A stretch of DNA of 64,000 nucleotides from Actinomycetota bacterium (GTDB lineage: Bacteria; Actinomycetota; Actinomycetes; Nanopelagicales; Nanopelagicaceae): the NCBI GenBank assembly GCA_009698815.1, contig WLPJ01000001.1:93567-157566 (forward strand), written 5' to 3'. Within the stretch, counting starts at the first letter, position 1. Each line of letters starts with the position of its first letter. Positions 39,361 through 48,661 of the stretch are shown here, piece by piece. The notes beneath the pieces were generated by a model that was given only the letters and a program-made list of their open reading frames with translations, made no database searches and was not told the origin of the DNA. The translations under genes and the position numbers were made by a program.

Positions 39361-40074
39361 GTGAAAATAGGTTCAGGGGCAGTCCTTAAATCCAGCGATG
39401 ATCCGCGTACTCGCGACGCTGTCGCGCGATCAATTCTGGAAAATGGACCGTCAACTGCTGCCGCGCTGAGCGAGCGTCTTGGGCTTACTTCTGCTGGGAT
39501 TCGCCGACATTTAGATATCTTGGTTGCAGATTCAATTTTGGAAGCGCGCGAACCACGAATTTCTTCAACACGCGGGCGCGGTCGTCCTTCGAAAGTCTTT
39601 CTTATGACTGATTCGGGACGAGAAAAGTTTGAACATTCGTACGATGACTTAGCGGTGGCTGCGTTGAAATTTATTTCAGCCCAATCGGGGGAGCATCTCG
39701 TAACCGCCTTCGCACAATCTCGCGCTGATGATATCGAACGTAAAGCCGCTAGCGTGCTTGCAAAAAGTGCAAACAAATTAGAGTCATTGGCTACTTTTTT
39801 AAGCGAACAAGGTTATGCCGCCTCTGTTGGCCCGCGCGGTAACGGTGTAGAACTTTGTCAACATCATTGTCCTATTGCTCACGTTGCCGCAGAATTCCCG
39901 CAGCTATGCGAAACCGAAACTGAAGCATTCTCTAAATTATTAGGCACCCACGTACAACGTCTAGCAACGATTGCTCATGGCGATGGAGTCTGCACAACTT
40001 ATATCCCAAATTTAAATGCAAAATTAAGTAGTAAAGAAGTTAAGCAACCACTAACAGCCGGAAAGGCGCGATAA
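39361..40074 (+). CDS. sufR: Fe-S cluster-sensing repressor SufR
   Basis: SufR is a winged-helix repressor that holds an Fe-S cluster and represses the suf operon when clusters are plentiful. The helix-turn-helix is [27 protein letters not shown]-terminal cluster ligands are seen in [21 protein letters not shown], with a further Cys in GDGVCTTY. From GTG 39361 it has 237 residues. The track opens at GTG 39325, but the later GTG starts closer to conserved sequence and has AGGA twelve bases upstream, so the start is uncertain. Its stop overlaps sufB in TAATG. An ACAC/GTGT palindrome directly upstream suggests autoregulation. Confidence 0.9.
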   Translation: MKIGSGAVLKSSDDPRTRDAVARSILENGPSTAAALSERLGLTSAGIRRHLDILVADSILEAREPRISSTRGRGRPSKVFLMTDSGREKFEHSYDDLAVAALKFISAQSGEHLVTAFAQSRADDIERKAASVLAKSANKLESLATFLSEQGYAASVGPRGNGVELCQHHCPIAHVAAEFPQLCETETEAFSKLLGTHVQRLATIAHGDGVCTTYIPNLNAKLSSKEVKQPLTAGKAR

Positions 40075-41483
40075 TGACAACTGCACACCCAGAACTAGAC
40101 GGACTCGGAAACTACGAATACGGATGGTCTGACGGCAATGACGCAGGCGCTAATTCTAGACGAGGTATCAACGACGAAGTCGTACGCGATATTTCATCTA
40201 AGAAAGATGAACCGCAGTGGATGTTAGATATGCGCCTGAAAGGTCTCTCCTTATTTGAGAAGAAGCCGATGCCATCATGGGGTTCAGATTTATCCGGAAT
40301 CTTCTTCGACACCATCAAATACTTTGTGCGTTCCACCGAGAAGCAGGCTGCAACTTGGGATGATCTGCCAGAGGAAATTAAAAATACTTATGACCGCCTT
40401 GGTATCCCTGAGGCTGAAAAGCAACGCCTGGTATCTGGTGTTGCTGCGCAATACGAATCTGAAGTTGTCTATCACTCAATTCGTGAAGATCTAGCAAAGC
40501 AAGGCGTTATCTTCCTTGATACAGATAGTGGACTTAAGCAACATCCAGAGCTCTTTAAAGAGTATTTCGCATCGGTTATCCCGGTGGGAGATAACAAGTT
40601 CGCTGCGCTAAATACAGCGGCGTGGTCAGGCGGATCATTTATTTATGTGCCTAAGGGCGTACATGTAGATATTCCATTGCAGGCATATTTCCGCATCAAC
40701 ACCGAGAATATGGGCCAGTTCGAACGCACCTTAATCATTGCTGACGAAGATTCATATATTCACTATGTTGAAGGTTGTACTGCTCCTATTTACAAATCTG
40801 ATTCTCTGCACTCTGCAGTTGTTGAAATAATTGTGAAAAAGGGCGCACGCGTGCGTTACACAACAATTCAAAATTGGTCTAACAATGTTTATAACTTGGT
40901 TACCAAGCGCGCAACATGCGCCGAAGGTGCAACCATGGAATGGGTCGATGGCAACATTGGCTCCAAAGTAACCATGAAGTATCCAGCGGTCATGTTGATG
41001 GGCCCACATGCAAAGGGTGAGACTTTATCTCTGGCCTTTGCGGGTCCCGGACAACATCAAGATTCTGGTGCAAAGATGGTTCATGCTGCTCCCTATACAT
41101 CTTCAACTGTGATTTCAAAGTCAGTTGCCCGTGGTGGTGGACGTACTTCCTACCGTGGACTTGTACAAGTACAGGAAGGCGCACACCACTCTAAGAGCAC
41201 AGTTAAATGTGATGCACTTCTAGTTGACACAATTTCGCGTTCCGATACATATCCGTATGTGGATATTCGCGAAGATGATGTGTCAATGGGCCACGAGGCT
41301 ACTGTCTCGAAAATTAGCGATGACCAGCTCTTCTACTTAATGTCTCGCGGTCTAACTGAAGATGAAGCGATGGCTATGATCGTTCGCGGATTCATCGAAC
41401 CAATTGCTCGTGAACTTCCTATGGAGTACGCACTTGAATTGAACCGTTTGATCGAATTGCAAATGGAAGGCGCTGTTGGTTAA
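40074..41483 (+). CDS. sufB: Fe-S cluster scaffold protein SufB
   Basis: SufB with SufC and SufD forms the SufBC2D scaffold on which Fe-S clusters are built. The 469-residue protein matches the family in length and order: [48 protein letters not shown], the cysteine in [19 protein letters not shown], and the late [15 protein letters not shown]-type motif ([21 protein letters not shown]). No intein is inserted, unlike SufB of some mycobacteria. It starts in a TAATG overlap with sufR and ends in the same way with sufD. Confidence 0.96.
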   Translation: MTTAHPELDGLGNYEYGWSDGNDAGANSRRGINDEVVRDISSKKDEPQWMLDMRLKGLSLFEKKPMPSWGSDLSGIFFDTIKYFVRSTEKQAATWDDLPEEIKNTYDRLGIPEAEKQRLVSGVAAQYESEVVYHSIREDLAKQGVIFLDTDSGLKQHPELFKEYFASVIPVGDNKFAALNTAAWSGGSFIYVPKGVHVDIPLQAYFRINTENMGQFERTLIIADEDSYIHYVEGCTAPIYKSDSLHSAVVEIIVKKGARVRYTTIQNWSNNVYNLVTKRATCAEGATMEWVDGNIGSKVTMKYPAVMLMGPHAKGETLSLAFAGPGQHQDSGAKMVHAAPYTSSTVISKSVARGGGRTSYRGLVQVQEGAHHSKSTVKCDALLVDTISRSDTYPYVDIREDDVSMGHEATVSKISDDQLFYLMSRGLTEDEAMAMIVRGFIEPIARELPMEYALELNRLIELQMEGAVG

Positions 41484-42574
41484 TGACAACCCTTACCACC
41501 AATTATCTAACGCCTACCGGGCGCGAAGAAGCTTGGCGCTTCACACCGCTTAAACGTTTGGGTGGAATGCACGATGGCAGCGCAATAGTTGCCGATAGAC
41601 ATTCCCTTACCCTTGCTGGTGCTAAAGCGACCGGGGTTTCATTTGAATTGAAATCTTCTTCCGATGCACCAGCTTTATCTGAAAGCGATGACGCGATAGT
41701 CGGACGCATCCGTGAGGCAGCAAGGGATGTTGCCGTATTAACAATTAGCGCAAACACGGAAGTTGCAGAACCAATTATCTTCAAACGTGCCCCTGGAGAT
41801 GTGCAGAGCGCAGAATTTGCCAGAGTTCAGATCAACGTTGAAAGCCATGCTCGCGCGACGATCATTGTTGAAAATACAGGTGATACGCACTTGGCCGAAG
41901 ATGTAGAAATCTACGTCGGACCAGGTGCCAACCTCACCTTAGTTTCACTTCAGGAATGGGGCGCAAGTACGGTACACGCAGGGCGCCAACATGCAATTGT
42001 TGACCGCGATGCAAACTTCAAATCGATTGTCGTAACCATTGGTGGTTCGTTAGTTCGTTTGTTGCCTACCGTTGAATTTGCTGGACCGGGCGCATCATGT
42101 GAACTATTCGGCGTCTACTTTGCAACATCGGGTCAGTTCTTCGAACATCGTATGTTTGTGGATCACAAAGTACCTAACGCTAAATCACGCGTTAATTACA
42201 AAGGCGCATTGGCCGGAGACCAGGCACATACTGTCTGGATCGGTGATGTATTTATTCGCGCAGCAGCCGAAGGTACCGATACCTATGAGCTAAATCGCAA
42301 TCTTCTCTTATCTGATGGTGCGCGCGCCGATTCCGTTCCTAATCTTGAAATCGAAACTGGTGAGATTGTTGGAGCAGGACATGCCAGCACAACCGGACGA
42401 TTTGATGATGAACAACTCTTCTACTTAATGTCACGTGGAATTAATTTATCTGATGCTCGCCGTCTGGTTGTTCGCGGCTTCTTCAACGAAATTATCTCTG
42501 AAATTGGTCATGAAGAAATTCAAGTCAGATTAATGGATCGGATAGATAACGAACTAGCTAAGGCAGGTGCGTAA
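41483..42574 (+). CDS. sufD: Fe-S cluster assembly protein SufD
   Basis: SufD is the paralogue of SufB in the SufBC2D complex. The 363-residue protein has the beta-helix core with YVGPGANLTLVSLQEWG and MFVDHKVPNAKSRVNYKGALAG, and the C-terminal [27 protein letters not shown] motif shared with SufB, followed by the family histidine-rich end. It overlaps sufB by one base and is followed immediately by the Rieske ferredoxin gene. Confidence 0.95.
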   Translation: MTTLTTNYLTPTGREEAWRFTPLKRLGGMHDGSAIVADRHSLTLAGAKATGVSFELKSSSDAPALSESDDAIVGRIREAARDVAVLTISANTEVAEPIIFKRAPGDVQSAEFARVQINVESHARATIIVENTGDTHLAEDVEIYVGPGANLTLVSLQEWGASTVHAGRQHAIVDRDANFKSIVVTIGGSLVRLLPTVEFAGPGASCELFGVYFATSGQFFEHRMFVDHKVPNAKSRVNYKGALAGDQAHTVWIGDVFIRAAAEGTDTYELNRNLLLSDGARADSVPNLEIETGEIVGAGHASTTGRFDDEQLFYLMSRGINLSDARRLVVRGFFNEIISEIGHEEIQVRLMDRIDNELAKAGA

Positions 42575-42871
42575 ATGAGTGATGTTTCATTCGCTTCGCT
42601 CACACCTGGCAAGCCAATCAAGATAGAGAAGAATGGACTTTCTATCTGCGTCACCCGTGTGCAAGATCAAGTTTTTGCCATTGATGACACTTGCTCGCAC
42701 TCTGAAGCGTCATTAGCAGAAGGTGAAGTTACCGATTTTAAGATCGAATGTTGGCTGCACGGTGCCGAATTTGATTTACGTACGGGGGAGGCGCTCACGC
42801 CTCCTGCAGTTGCTCCACTAAAAGTTTATTCAGTAATCGTTGACGGAGACTCCGTCACGGTAGATGCGTAG
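42575..42871 (+). CDS. Rieske-type non-heme ferredoxin in the suf operon
   Basis: The 98-residue protein has a Rieske [2Fe-2S] motif, CSH in DDTCSHSEAS and CWLH in IECWLHGAEFDLRTG. It resembles the NirD/BphF type of small Rieske ferredoxin. In actinobacterial suf operons a gene of this type commonly lies between sufD and sufC and is thought to supply electrons for cluster assembly, though this is not proven. The ATG abuts the sufD stop. SufC follows after twelve bases with its own AGGT site. Confidence 0.9.
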   Translation: MSDVSFASLTPGKPIKIEKNGLSICVTRVQDQVFAIDDTCSHSEASLAEGEVTDFKIECWLHGAEFDLRTGEALTPPAVAPLKVYSVIVDGDSVTVDA

Positions 42872-42883
42872 CGAGGTAAGTTT

Positions 42884-43636
42884 ATGAGTACATTAGAAAT
42901 TCGTGGCCTGAAGGTTTCAGTTGATACCGAAAACGGTGCTGTAGAGATTTTGAAAGGTGTCGATCTAACAATTAAGTCAGGTGAAACCCACGCAATAATG
43001 GGGCCAAACGGTTCAGGTAAATCAACCCTGGCATACTCAATTGCTGGTCATCCCAAGTACAACATCACTGGCGGGACAGTAACTCTTGACGGCGTAGATG
43101 TTCTAGAGATGACAGTTGATGAACGCGCTAAGGCTGGGCTATTTCTTGCGATGCAATACCCAGTTGAAGTCCCTGGCGTATCTGTATCTAATTTTTTGCG
43201 GACAGCAGTAACTGCTCTGCGTGGAGAAGCGCCAAAGTTACGCACCTGGGTTGGCGAAGTTAAGGACGCTATGGAAGCGCTTAACATGGACCCATCATTT
43301 GCCCAACGCAATGTTAATGAAGGTTTCTCTGGCGGCGAGAAGAAGCGCCACGAAATCATGCAATTGGAATTGTTAAAGCCAAAAATCGCAATTCTTGATG
43401 AGACTGATTCAGGGTTAGATGTTGATGCGCTACGTATCGTCTCTGAAGGAGTTAATCGCGCTAAGGAAACAAATAATATCGGCGTTGTATTAATCACTCA
43501 CTACACACGCATCTTGCGTTATATCCAGCCTGATTTCGTCCACGTATTTGCCAACGGCAAAATCGTTGAAGAAGGCGGCCCTGAGTTAGCAGATAAGTTG
43601 GAAGCTAATGGATATGCGGAGTACGTAAGCGCGTAA
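42884..43636 (+). CDS. sufC: Fe-S assembly ATPase SufC
   Basis: SufC is the soluble ABC ATPase that drives conformational change of SufBD. The 250-residue protein has Walker A GPNGSGKST at residues 40-48, signature GFSGGEKKRHEIMQL, Walker B KIAILDETDSGLDVDAL (D-E-T-D-S-G being typical of SufC), and H-loop LITHYTRIL. It is part of the continuous suf unit and ends five bases before sufS. Confidence 0.96.
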   Translation: MSTLEIRGLKVSVDTENGAVEILKGVDLTIKSGETHAIMGPNGSGKSTLAYSIAGHPKYNITGGTVTLDGVDVLEMTVDERAKAGLFLAMQYPVEVPGVSVSNFLRTAVTALRGEAPKLRTWVGEVKDAMEALNMDPSFAQRNVNEGFSGGEKKRHEIMQLELLKPKIAILDETDSGLDVDALRIVSEGVNRAKETNNIGVVLITHYTRILRYIQPDFVHVFANGKIVEEGGPELADKLEANGYAEYVSA

Positions 43637-43641
43637 ACCTC

Positions 43642-44886
43642 ATGACTTTAGACCCGAGCGTCATCCGTAAAGATTTTCCGATCTTTGATCGGACAATTCG
43701 TGATGGCAAAAAATTGGTCTATTTAGATAGTGGTGCTACAAGTCAGAAACCGAACTCTGTAATCGATGCTGAATCTGATTTCTACCGAAACCACAACGCA
43801 GCTGCGCACCGCGGTGCTCATCAGTTAGCAGAAGAGGCAACAGGGGCGATCGAGAGTGCGCGAGAAGTTGTAGCCAACTTCTTAGGTGGAGAAACTGATG
43901 AAATAGTTTTCACTAAGAGCTCTACCGAAGCGCTAAATCTCTTGGCCTATTCGATCGGCAACGCTCCAATGGGAAATCTTTTTCACTTAAAGCCGGGCGA
44001 TGAAATTGTCGTTTCCGAGATGGAACATCACGCAAATCTGATTCCATGGCAGCAGTTGGCAAAGCGCACTGGTACGGTGATGAAGTGGTTTGAGGTTAAT
44101 GAAACGGGACGTTTAGATTTATCAAATATTGAAGGCGTGATCACTGAGCGCACGAAAATAGTTGCTCTAACTCATCAGTCAAATGTTTTGGGAACAATCA
44201 TCCCATTGTCTGAGATCGCAAAACGCACACACGCTGTCGGTGCGATTTTCATCCTAGATGCCTGCCAATCCGTGCCTCACATGCCGGTGAATGTAAAAGC
44301 GCTAGACGTTGATTTCTTAGTTTTCTCTGGCCATAAAACGGTCGGACCAACCGGCATCGGTGTCCTTTGGGGTCGCGCAAACTTGTTAAATCATCTTCCA
44401 CCATTTTTATTCGGTGGTTCAATGATTGAAACTGTAACGATGACAGATGCCACATGGGCACCTGCGCCCCGTAAATTTGAAGCTGGCGTACCAAACATGG
44501 CACAGATTGTTGGCCTAGAGGCTGCACTTAATTATTTGAGTGATATAGGTATGGAAAACATCCACCAGCATGAGATTGCTTTAACTAAATACACACTGGA
44601 TAAATTACAAGAGATAGATCAACTTCGAATTGTTGGTCCTACTGATACAAACTCTAGAGGTAGCGCAATTTCCTTCACTTTAGGTCAGATCCACCCACAC
44701 GACCTAGGACAGTTTTTAGATAGCGCCGGTATTGCAGTTCGTACTGGGCATCACTGCGCTTGGCCGCTAACCCGCAAAATGGGTGTACCAGCAACGACTC
44801 GCGCTTCACTTTATCTTTATAACGATGAGTCAGATATTGATGCTTTAGTGGCCGCGACTTTAGGTGCACAGAAATACTTTGCATAA
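43642..44886 (+). CDS. sufS: Cysteine desulfurase SufS
   Basis: SufS takes sulfur from cysteine using pyridoxal phosphate and carries it as a persulfide. The 414-residue protein has the cofactor lysine in FSGHKTVGPTGIG, the His of SEMEHHANLIPWQ, and the active-site cysteine in RTGHHCAWPL near the C-terminus. This is a group-II desulfurase, matched with SufU as sulfur acceptor. Its stop overlaps the sufU start. Confidence 0.96.
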   Translation: MTLDPSVIRKDFPIFDRTIRDGKKLVYLDSGATSQKPNSVIDAESDFYRNHNAAAHRGAHQLAEEATGAIESAREVVANFLGGETDEIVFTKSSTEALNLLAYSIGNAPMGNLFHLKPGDEIVVSEMEHHANLIPWQQLAKRTGTVMKWFEVNETGRLDLSNIEGVITERTKIVALTHQSNVLGTIIPLSEIAKRTHAVGAIFILDACQSVPHMPVNVKALDVDFLVFSGHKTVGPTGIGVLWGRANLLNHLPPFLFGGSMIETVTMTDATWAPAPRKFEAGVPNMAQIVGLEAALNYLSDIGMENIHQHEIALTKYTLDKLQEIDQLRIVGPTDTNSRGSAISFTLGQIHPHDLGQFLDSAGIAVRTGHHCAWPLTRKMGVPATTRASLYLYNDESDIDALVAATLGAQKYFA

Positions 44887-45335
44887 TGGAGCTAGATAAC
44901 CTTTATCAAGAAGTGATCCTGGATCATTACAAGAGACCTCAGAATAAGAAATTGGCAACGACTTTCGATGCCCAGGTTCATCATGTGAACCCATCATGTG
45001 GCGACGAGATAGATCTTAATTTAGTTATAAAAAATGAGATCGTAACCAGCATCACTTGGGATGGGGTTGGCTGTTCAATCTCTCAGGCCAGTGTTTCGAT
45101 TCTGACCGATCTATTAGTTGGGAAATCAATTACTGAGGCTTACGCGATCTACGACAACTTCGTAGCATTGATGCAGAGCAAAGGGGCAATCAAGGGAGAT
45201 GAGTCTGTACTCGAAGATGCCATTGCACTTGCTGGAGTATCCAAATATCCAGCACGCATAAAATGTGCACTACTGGGATGGATGGCATTTAAAGATGCCA
45301 GCGTCCAGGCGCAAGCAAAATCTGAACTAGGATAA
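44886..45335 (+). CDS. sufU: Zinc-dependent sulfurtransferase SufU
   Basis: SufU accepts sulfur from SufS through zinc-ligand exchange and passes it to SufB. The 149-residue protein has the expected zinc ligands Cys38 and Asp40 (NPSCGD), Cys63 (GVGCSISQAS) and Cys127 (ARIKCALLGW). The insertion between the second and third cysteines distinguishes SufU from IscU. The gene overlaps sufS by one base. Confidence 0.95.
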   Translation: MELDNLYQEVILDHYKRPQNKKLATTFDAQVHHVNPSCGDEIDLNLVIKNEIVTSITWDGVGCSISQASVSILTDLLVGKSITEAYAIYDNFVALMQSKGAIKGDESVLEDAIALAGVSKYPARIKCALLGWMAFKDASVQAQAKSELG

Positions 45336-45355
45336 GCGATGGAGAGAGGTGCGAA

Positions 45356-45667
45356 ATGGTTGCAGCAGTAGATGATGTAACAGAGGCGATGAAGGATGTA
45401 GTTGATCCAGAACTTGGGATCAATGTTGTCGACTTAGGCTTGATTTATGATGTCATGGTCGATGAGAACAATATTGCTGTACTGAATATGACCTTAACTT
45501 CAGCGGCTTGTCCGCTGCAAGATGTGATCGAAGATCAGACGCGCCAAGCGCTAGCTCCCTTGACTTCAGATGTGAAAATAAATTGGGTATGGATGCCGCC
45601 TTGGGGTCCAGATAAGATCTCTGATGACGGTCGCGAACAACTTCGCGCGTTGGGCTTTACAGTCTAA
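45356..45667 (+). CDS. sufT: SufT-like MIP18/DUF59 protein
   Basis: The 103-residue protein has the DUF59 (MIP18) fold: DPELGINVVDLGLIYDV, then SAACPLQDVIEDQ with the conserved cysteine, and WMPPWGPDKIS near the end. Relatives aid maturation of Fe-S proteins. It ends the suf operon, 20 bases after sufU with GAGAGG before the ATG. The symbol is given by position and domain; a single-domain DUF59 protein of this sort is sometimes left unnamed. Confidence 0.82.
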   Translation: MVAAVDDVTEAMKDVVDPELGINVVDLGLIYDVMVDENNIAVLNMTLTSAACPLQDVIEDQTRQALAPLTSDVKINWVWMPPWGPDKISDDGREQLRALGFTV

Positions 45668-45691
45668 ATTTCTTTTTGATCGGAGCTTAAA

Positions 45692-47560
45692 GTGTCCATG
45701 CATGCTGGCTGGATGGCGCTACGAACTTTAAGTTCAGATCAATCTGTAAAGAGTGCAAAGTTAAAGCCCGGCACTCTCAAGCGAATCTTCGCTTACGCAA
45801 TACCGTATAAATCTACCTTTGTATTATTTCTGTTTTGCTTGATAGCGGATGCATTTCTAACTATCGCAACACCGCTGTTGCTTCGCGAGTTAATCGATAA
45901 TGGCGTTATACCCAAAGATCGTGCGGTAGTTACGACTATGGCTATCGCCGTTGCCGTCTTAGCGCTTTTGACTGCGGCAGTAAACATCGTTGTGCGATGG
46001 ATATCAGCCAAGATCGGTGAAGGTCTTATCTATGATTTGCGCTCACAAGTTTTTCGACATGTTCAAGAGCAATCAATTGCCTTCTTCACTCGCACACAAA
46101 CAGGCGCACTAATCTCTCGAATCAATTCGGATGTAATCGGGGCACAGCGTGCTTTCACTTCTACTTTTTCGGGGATCATCAGCAACGTATTGACCTTGAT
46201 TCTTGTGGTTGGAACTATGTTGGCACTTAGTTGGCAGATAACTGTGGCATCGCTTCTACTTTTGCCAATCTTCCTCGCCCCAACGAAATGGATTGGTGGA
46301 CGGTTACAGGGTTACACGCGGGATTCATTTGAGACAAATGCCGAGATGTCCTCCACTATGACAGAGCGTTTTAATGTATCTGGGGCTTTATTGGTCAAGC
46401 TTTATGGAAATATTGAGAACGAATCTGTCCTCTTCAAGAAGAGGGCGCGCAAAGTCGCTGATATCGGTATTTCAATGGCGATGCTTAATACCTTCTTCTT
46501 CATTGCTCTAATCAGTATTGCGGCGCTAGCAACTGCCATCGCTTATGGAATTGGTGGGCAGCTGGCTATAGATGGATCAATTACTGTCGGTAGTTTGATT
46601 GCAATCACAACTCTTTTGGCCCGACTTTATGGCCCACTAGTTTCTTTAGCCACCGTTCGCGTTGATGTCATGGGCGCACTTGTATCTTTTGAACGTGTAT
46701 TTGAAGTCCTAGATTTAGAACCGATGGTTAAAGAGTCAGCGAGCGCGATAACAATGGCTTCTCGAACCCCAGTGATCTCCTTTGAAGAAGTCAGATTCAC
46801 GTATCCGAACGCGCAACAGATTTCCTTAGCTTCCCTAGAGTCCGCATCCCTTCCTGAGCTTAAAGAAAGTGAAGAGATATTAAAGGGAATAAGTTTTATT
46901 GCGGCTGCAGGAACTGTCACCGCACTGGTTGGACCATCGGGTGCTGGCAAGACAACAATTAGCGCTTTACTACCTCGCTTATATGATGTTTCATCAGGGG
47001 CGATAAAGATCGATGGAATCGATATACGTGAACTCAGCGTAGATTCGCTGCGCAGCAGCATCGGCGTTGTTATGCAAGATTCGCACTTATTCCATGACAC
47101 GATCACGGCAAATCTGCTTTATGCCAAGGGCGATGCAACTTTCGATGAAATGAAAAAGGCCTGTCAGTCAGCGCAGATTTGGGATTTGGTTACTTCCCTT
47201 CCAAATGGTTTGGAAACTATGGTGGGAGAACGCGGCCATCGGTTATCGGGAGGTGAGAAGCAACGGTTAGCAATTGCGCGACTACTTTTGAAATCTCCAA
47301 GTATCGTGATTTTAGATGAGGCAACTGCGCACTTAGATTCTGAGAATGAAGAGTTAGTGCAGACGGCGTTAGCGCAAGCACTTAGTGGTCGAACCAGCAT
47401 TGTTATCGCTCACCGTCTTAGTACGGTTATGAACGCAGATCAGATCCTCGTTCTAGAAAACGGTTTGATTCGTGAACGCGGCAAGCATGAAGAATTAGTA
47501 CAAGCAGGGGGGCTGTATTCAGAGCTCTTTGCTCGTCAGGATTTGACCGCGTCTAATTAG
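45692..47560 (+). CDS. ABC exporter, fused membrane and ATPase domains
   Basis: The 622-residue half-transporter has six membrane helices in residues 35-330 and an ATPase domain after about residue 355. Walker A is LVGPSGAGKTTI, signature LSGGEKQRLAIARLLL, Walker B SIVILDEATAHLD, H-loop VIAHRLS. Between the A-loop (RFTYPNAQ) and Walker A is an insertion of about 20 residues (SLASLESASLPELKESEE), longer than usual. The group is MsbA/LmrA-like; the substrate is unknown. GTG 45692 is chosen because GGAG lies six bases before it. It follows the suf operon by 24 bases and overlaps SURF1 tail-to-tail by 42 bases. Confidence 0.88.
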   Translation: MSMHAGWMALRTLSSDQSVKSAKLKPGTLKRIFAYAIPYKSTFVLFLFCLIADAFLTIATPLLLRELIDNGVIPKDRAVVTTMAIAVAVLALLTAAVNIVVRWISAKIGEGLIYDLRSQVFRHVQEQSIAFFTRTQTGALISRINSDVIGAQRAFTSTFSGIISNVLTLILVVGTMLALSWQITVASLLLLPIFLAPTKWIGGRLQGYTRDSFETNAEMSSTMTERFNVSGALLVKLYGNIENESVLFKKRARKVADIGISMAMLNTFFFIALISIAALATAIAYGIGGQLAIDGSITVGSLIAITTLLARLYGPLVSLATVRVDVMGALVSFERVFEVLDLEPMVKESASAITMASRTPVISFEEVRFTYPNAQQISLASLESASLPELKESEEILKGISFIAAAGTVTALVGPSGAGKTTISALLPRLYDVSSGAIKIDGIDIRELSVDSLRSSIGVVMQDSHLFHDTITANLLYAKGDATFDEMKKACQSAQIWDLVTSLPNGLETMVGERGHRLSGGEKQRLAIARLLLKSPSIVILDEATAHLDSENEELVQTALAQALSGRTSIVIAHRLSTVMNADQILVLENGLIRERGKHEELVQAGGLYSELFARQDLTASN

Positions 47561-48244
47561 TATCCTGCCATAACCAATAAGGCCAGCGAAGAAAATCCAT
47601 TGCAGCGCATACGCTAAATGTGGACCGTCACTTAACTCAGGTACTTGCGCGGCTACTTTTGGTTTGAGCAGAGGATCGGCTCCACCAATTAAATCAAGAT
47701 AGAAACCCTCACTCTTTAAACCTGACTGGGCATTTAACTTTGAAATCATGCCGCCGCCGGTTGCTGGTAAGGCAAAGAAGGCACCACGTGGAAGTGATCG
47801 GTCTAAACGCAATCGCGCCTTAATGGAGATCTCACCGCTGGGAATCGGAGATATAACGGGTGCGGTCTTGGCATCCTTACCCGCCTTTACCCATCCACGA
47901 TCTACCCATAAATTGCGACCATCAGTTAATTGAAAGCGCGTTAAAACTTCATAACCGTAAACACCTTCGAAGTATCGATTTTTTAGAAGTATTTGATTTC
48001 CGCCATCGAACTCTCCAGTCGTTTCAATGGTTCGCCATTCAAAAGCTGCAGCGTTATCTGTAATCTCTTCCAAGATCACTATTGGTTGCAAGAGCGCTGC
48101 TTCTATTGCGCTATTGCGCTGATGACGATCGATTCCTCTTTGATATTGCCACTGACTGGCCCACAGACAACCAGCGATTAAAAGTAGTGCGATGAGCGAC
48201 TTGAATAGCGCTAGCGGCTCTCTACTTTTTACTTGATCGGCCAC
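47519..48244 (-). CDS. SURF1-family cytochrome oxidase assembly protein
   Basis: SURF1 (Shy1) helps insert heme into cytochrome c oxidase subunit I. The 241-residue protein has a membrane helix at each end (LFKSLIALLLIAGCLWASQWQYQRG and ALQWIFFAGLIGYGRILI) flanking an extracytoplasmic domain with LKNRYFEGVYGYEVLTRF and LWVDRGWV. The start is GTG with no ribosome-binding site; a TAGACT box ends five bases before it. Its C-terminal codons lie within the 3' end of the convergent ABC exporter. DUF3099 lies just upstream on the same strand, an arrangement I recall from other actinobacteria. Confidence 0.88.
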   Translation of the reverse strand: MADQVKSREPLALFKSLIALLLIAGCLWASQWQYQRGIDRHQRNSAIEAALLQPIVILEEITDNAAAFEWRTIETTGEFDGGNQILLKNRYFEGVYGYEVLTRFQLTDGRNLWVDRGWVKAGKDAKTAPVISPIPSGEISIKARLRLDRSLPRGAFFALPATGGGMISKLNAQSGLKSEGFYLDLIGGADPLLKPKVAAQVPELSDGPHLAYALQWIFFAGLIGYGRILIRRGQILTSKEL

Positions 48245-48249
48245 GGTTA

Positions 48250-48255
48250 AGTCTA
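48250..48255 (-). promoter_or_regulatory. -10 box TAGACT before SURF1 (leaderless candidate)
   Basis: The minus strand reads TAGACT, five bases, then GTG, inside the 33-base gap after DUF3099. Confidence 0.4.
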
Positions 48256-48277
48256 GCGATAAGGAAATTTTGTTGAG

Positions 48278-48580
48278 TTATTCCAGAGACTTTGATTTAT
48301 CGCGCACCAGAGCATCACTCGGTGCGAAGCTCTCACGTCCAGCGTTGGCGACTACTACAGCGATATACGGCAAGGTCACCGCTCCAAGTAAAGCAAACCA
48401 GCGATAAGGGCTTGGCAAAATCACAGTTAACAAGAAGCAAGCAGTACGAATCATCATTGAAATGAAGTAACGACGTTGCCGACCGGCTTGATCACGAGTC
48501 AGCGATGCGGGAGCGGCGGTGATGTCATAAACGGGTGCCGCATCCTTTTTTCTCTGCTTCTTACTAAAGATGCTAGCCAT
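48278..48580 (-). CDS. DUF3099 membrane protein
   Basis: The 100-residue protein has a basic N-terminus (KKQRKK), the segment VYDITAAPASLTRDQAGRQRRYF characteristic of DUF3099, and two adjacent membrane helices (FISMMIRTACFLLTVIL and WFALLGAVTLPYIAVVVA). The family is confined mainly to Actinobacteria and has no known function. It is found beside SURF1 and the fabG-fabI pair, so a role at the membrane during respiration or lipid synthesis is conceivable, but this is only context. TAGTCT ends six bases before its ATG. Confidence 0.85.
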   Translation of the reverse strand: MASIFSKKQRKKDAAPVYDITAAPASLTRDQAGRQRRYFISMMIRTACFLLTVILPSPYRWFALLGAVTLPYIAVVVANAGRESFAPSDALVRDKSKSLE

Positions 48581-48586
48581 GAGATA

Positions 48587-48654
48587 AGACTAAGGGGCGC
48601 AAAGGCAGGGCGCGAGGTGGAAATGCTGGTTACGCATAAGTAGCAGGGTAAGTT
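48587..48654. promoter_or_regulatory. Divergent leaderless -10 boxes for DUF3099 and fabG
   Basis: The minus strand has TAGTCT (48587-48592) ending six bases before the DUF3099 ATG. The plus strand has TAAGTT (48649-48654) ending seven bases before the fabG ATG. The 81-base spacer holds both. Confidence 0.4.
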
Positions 48655-48661
48655 TGGCTAT

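Noticed and set aside
39300-39776. 158-residue minus-strand ORF overlapping the start of sufR
   Set aside because: SufR on the plus strand has a clear helix-turn-helix and Fe-S ligands; the antisense frame is Arg/Ser-rich without motifs.
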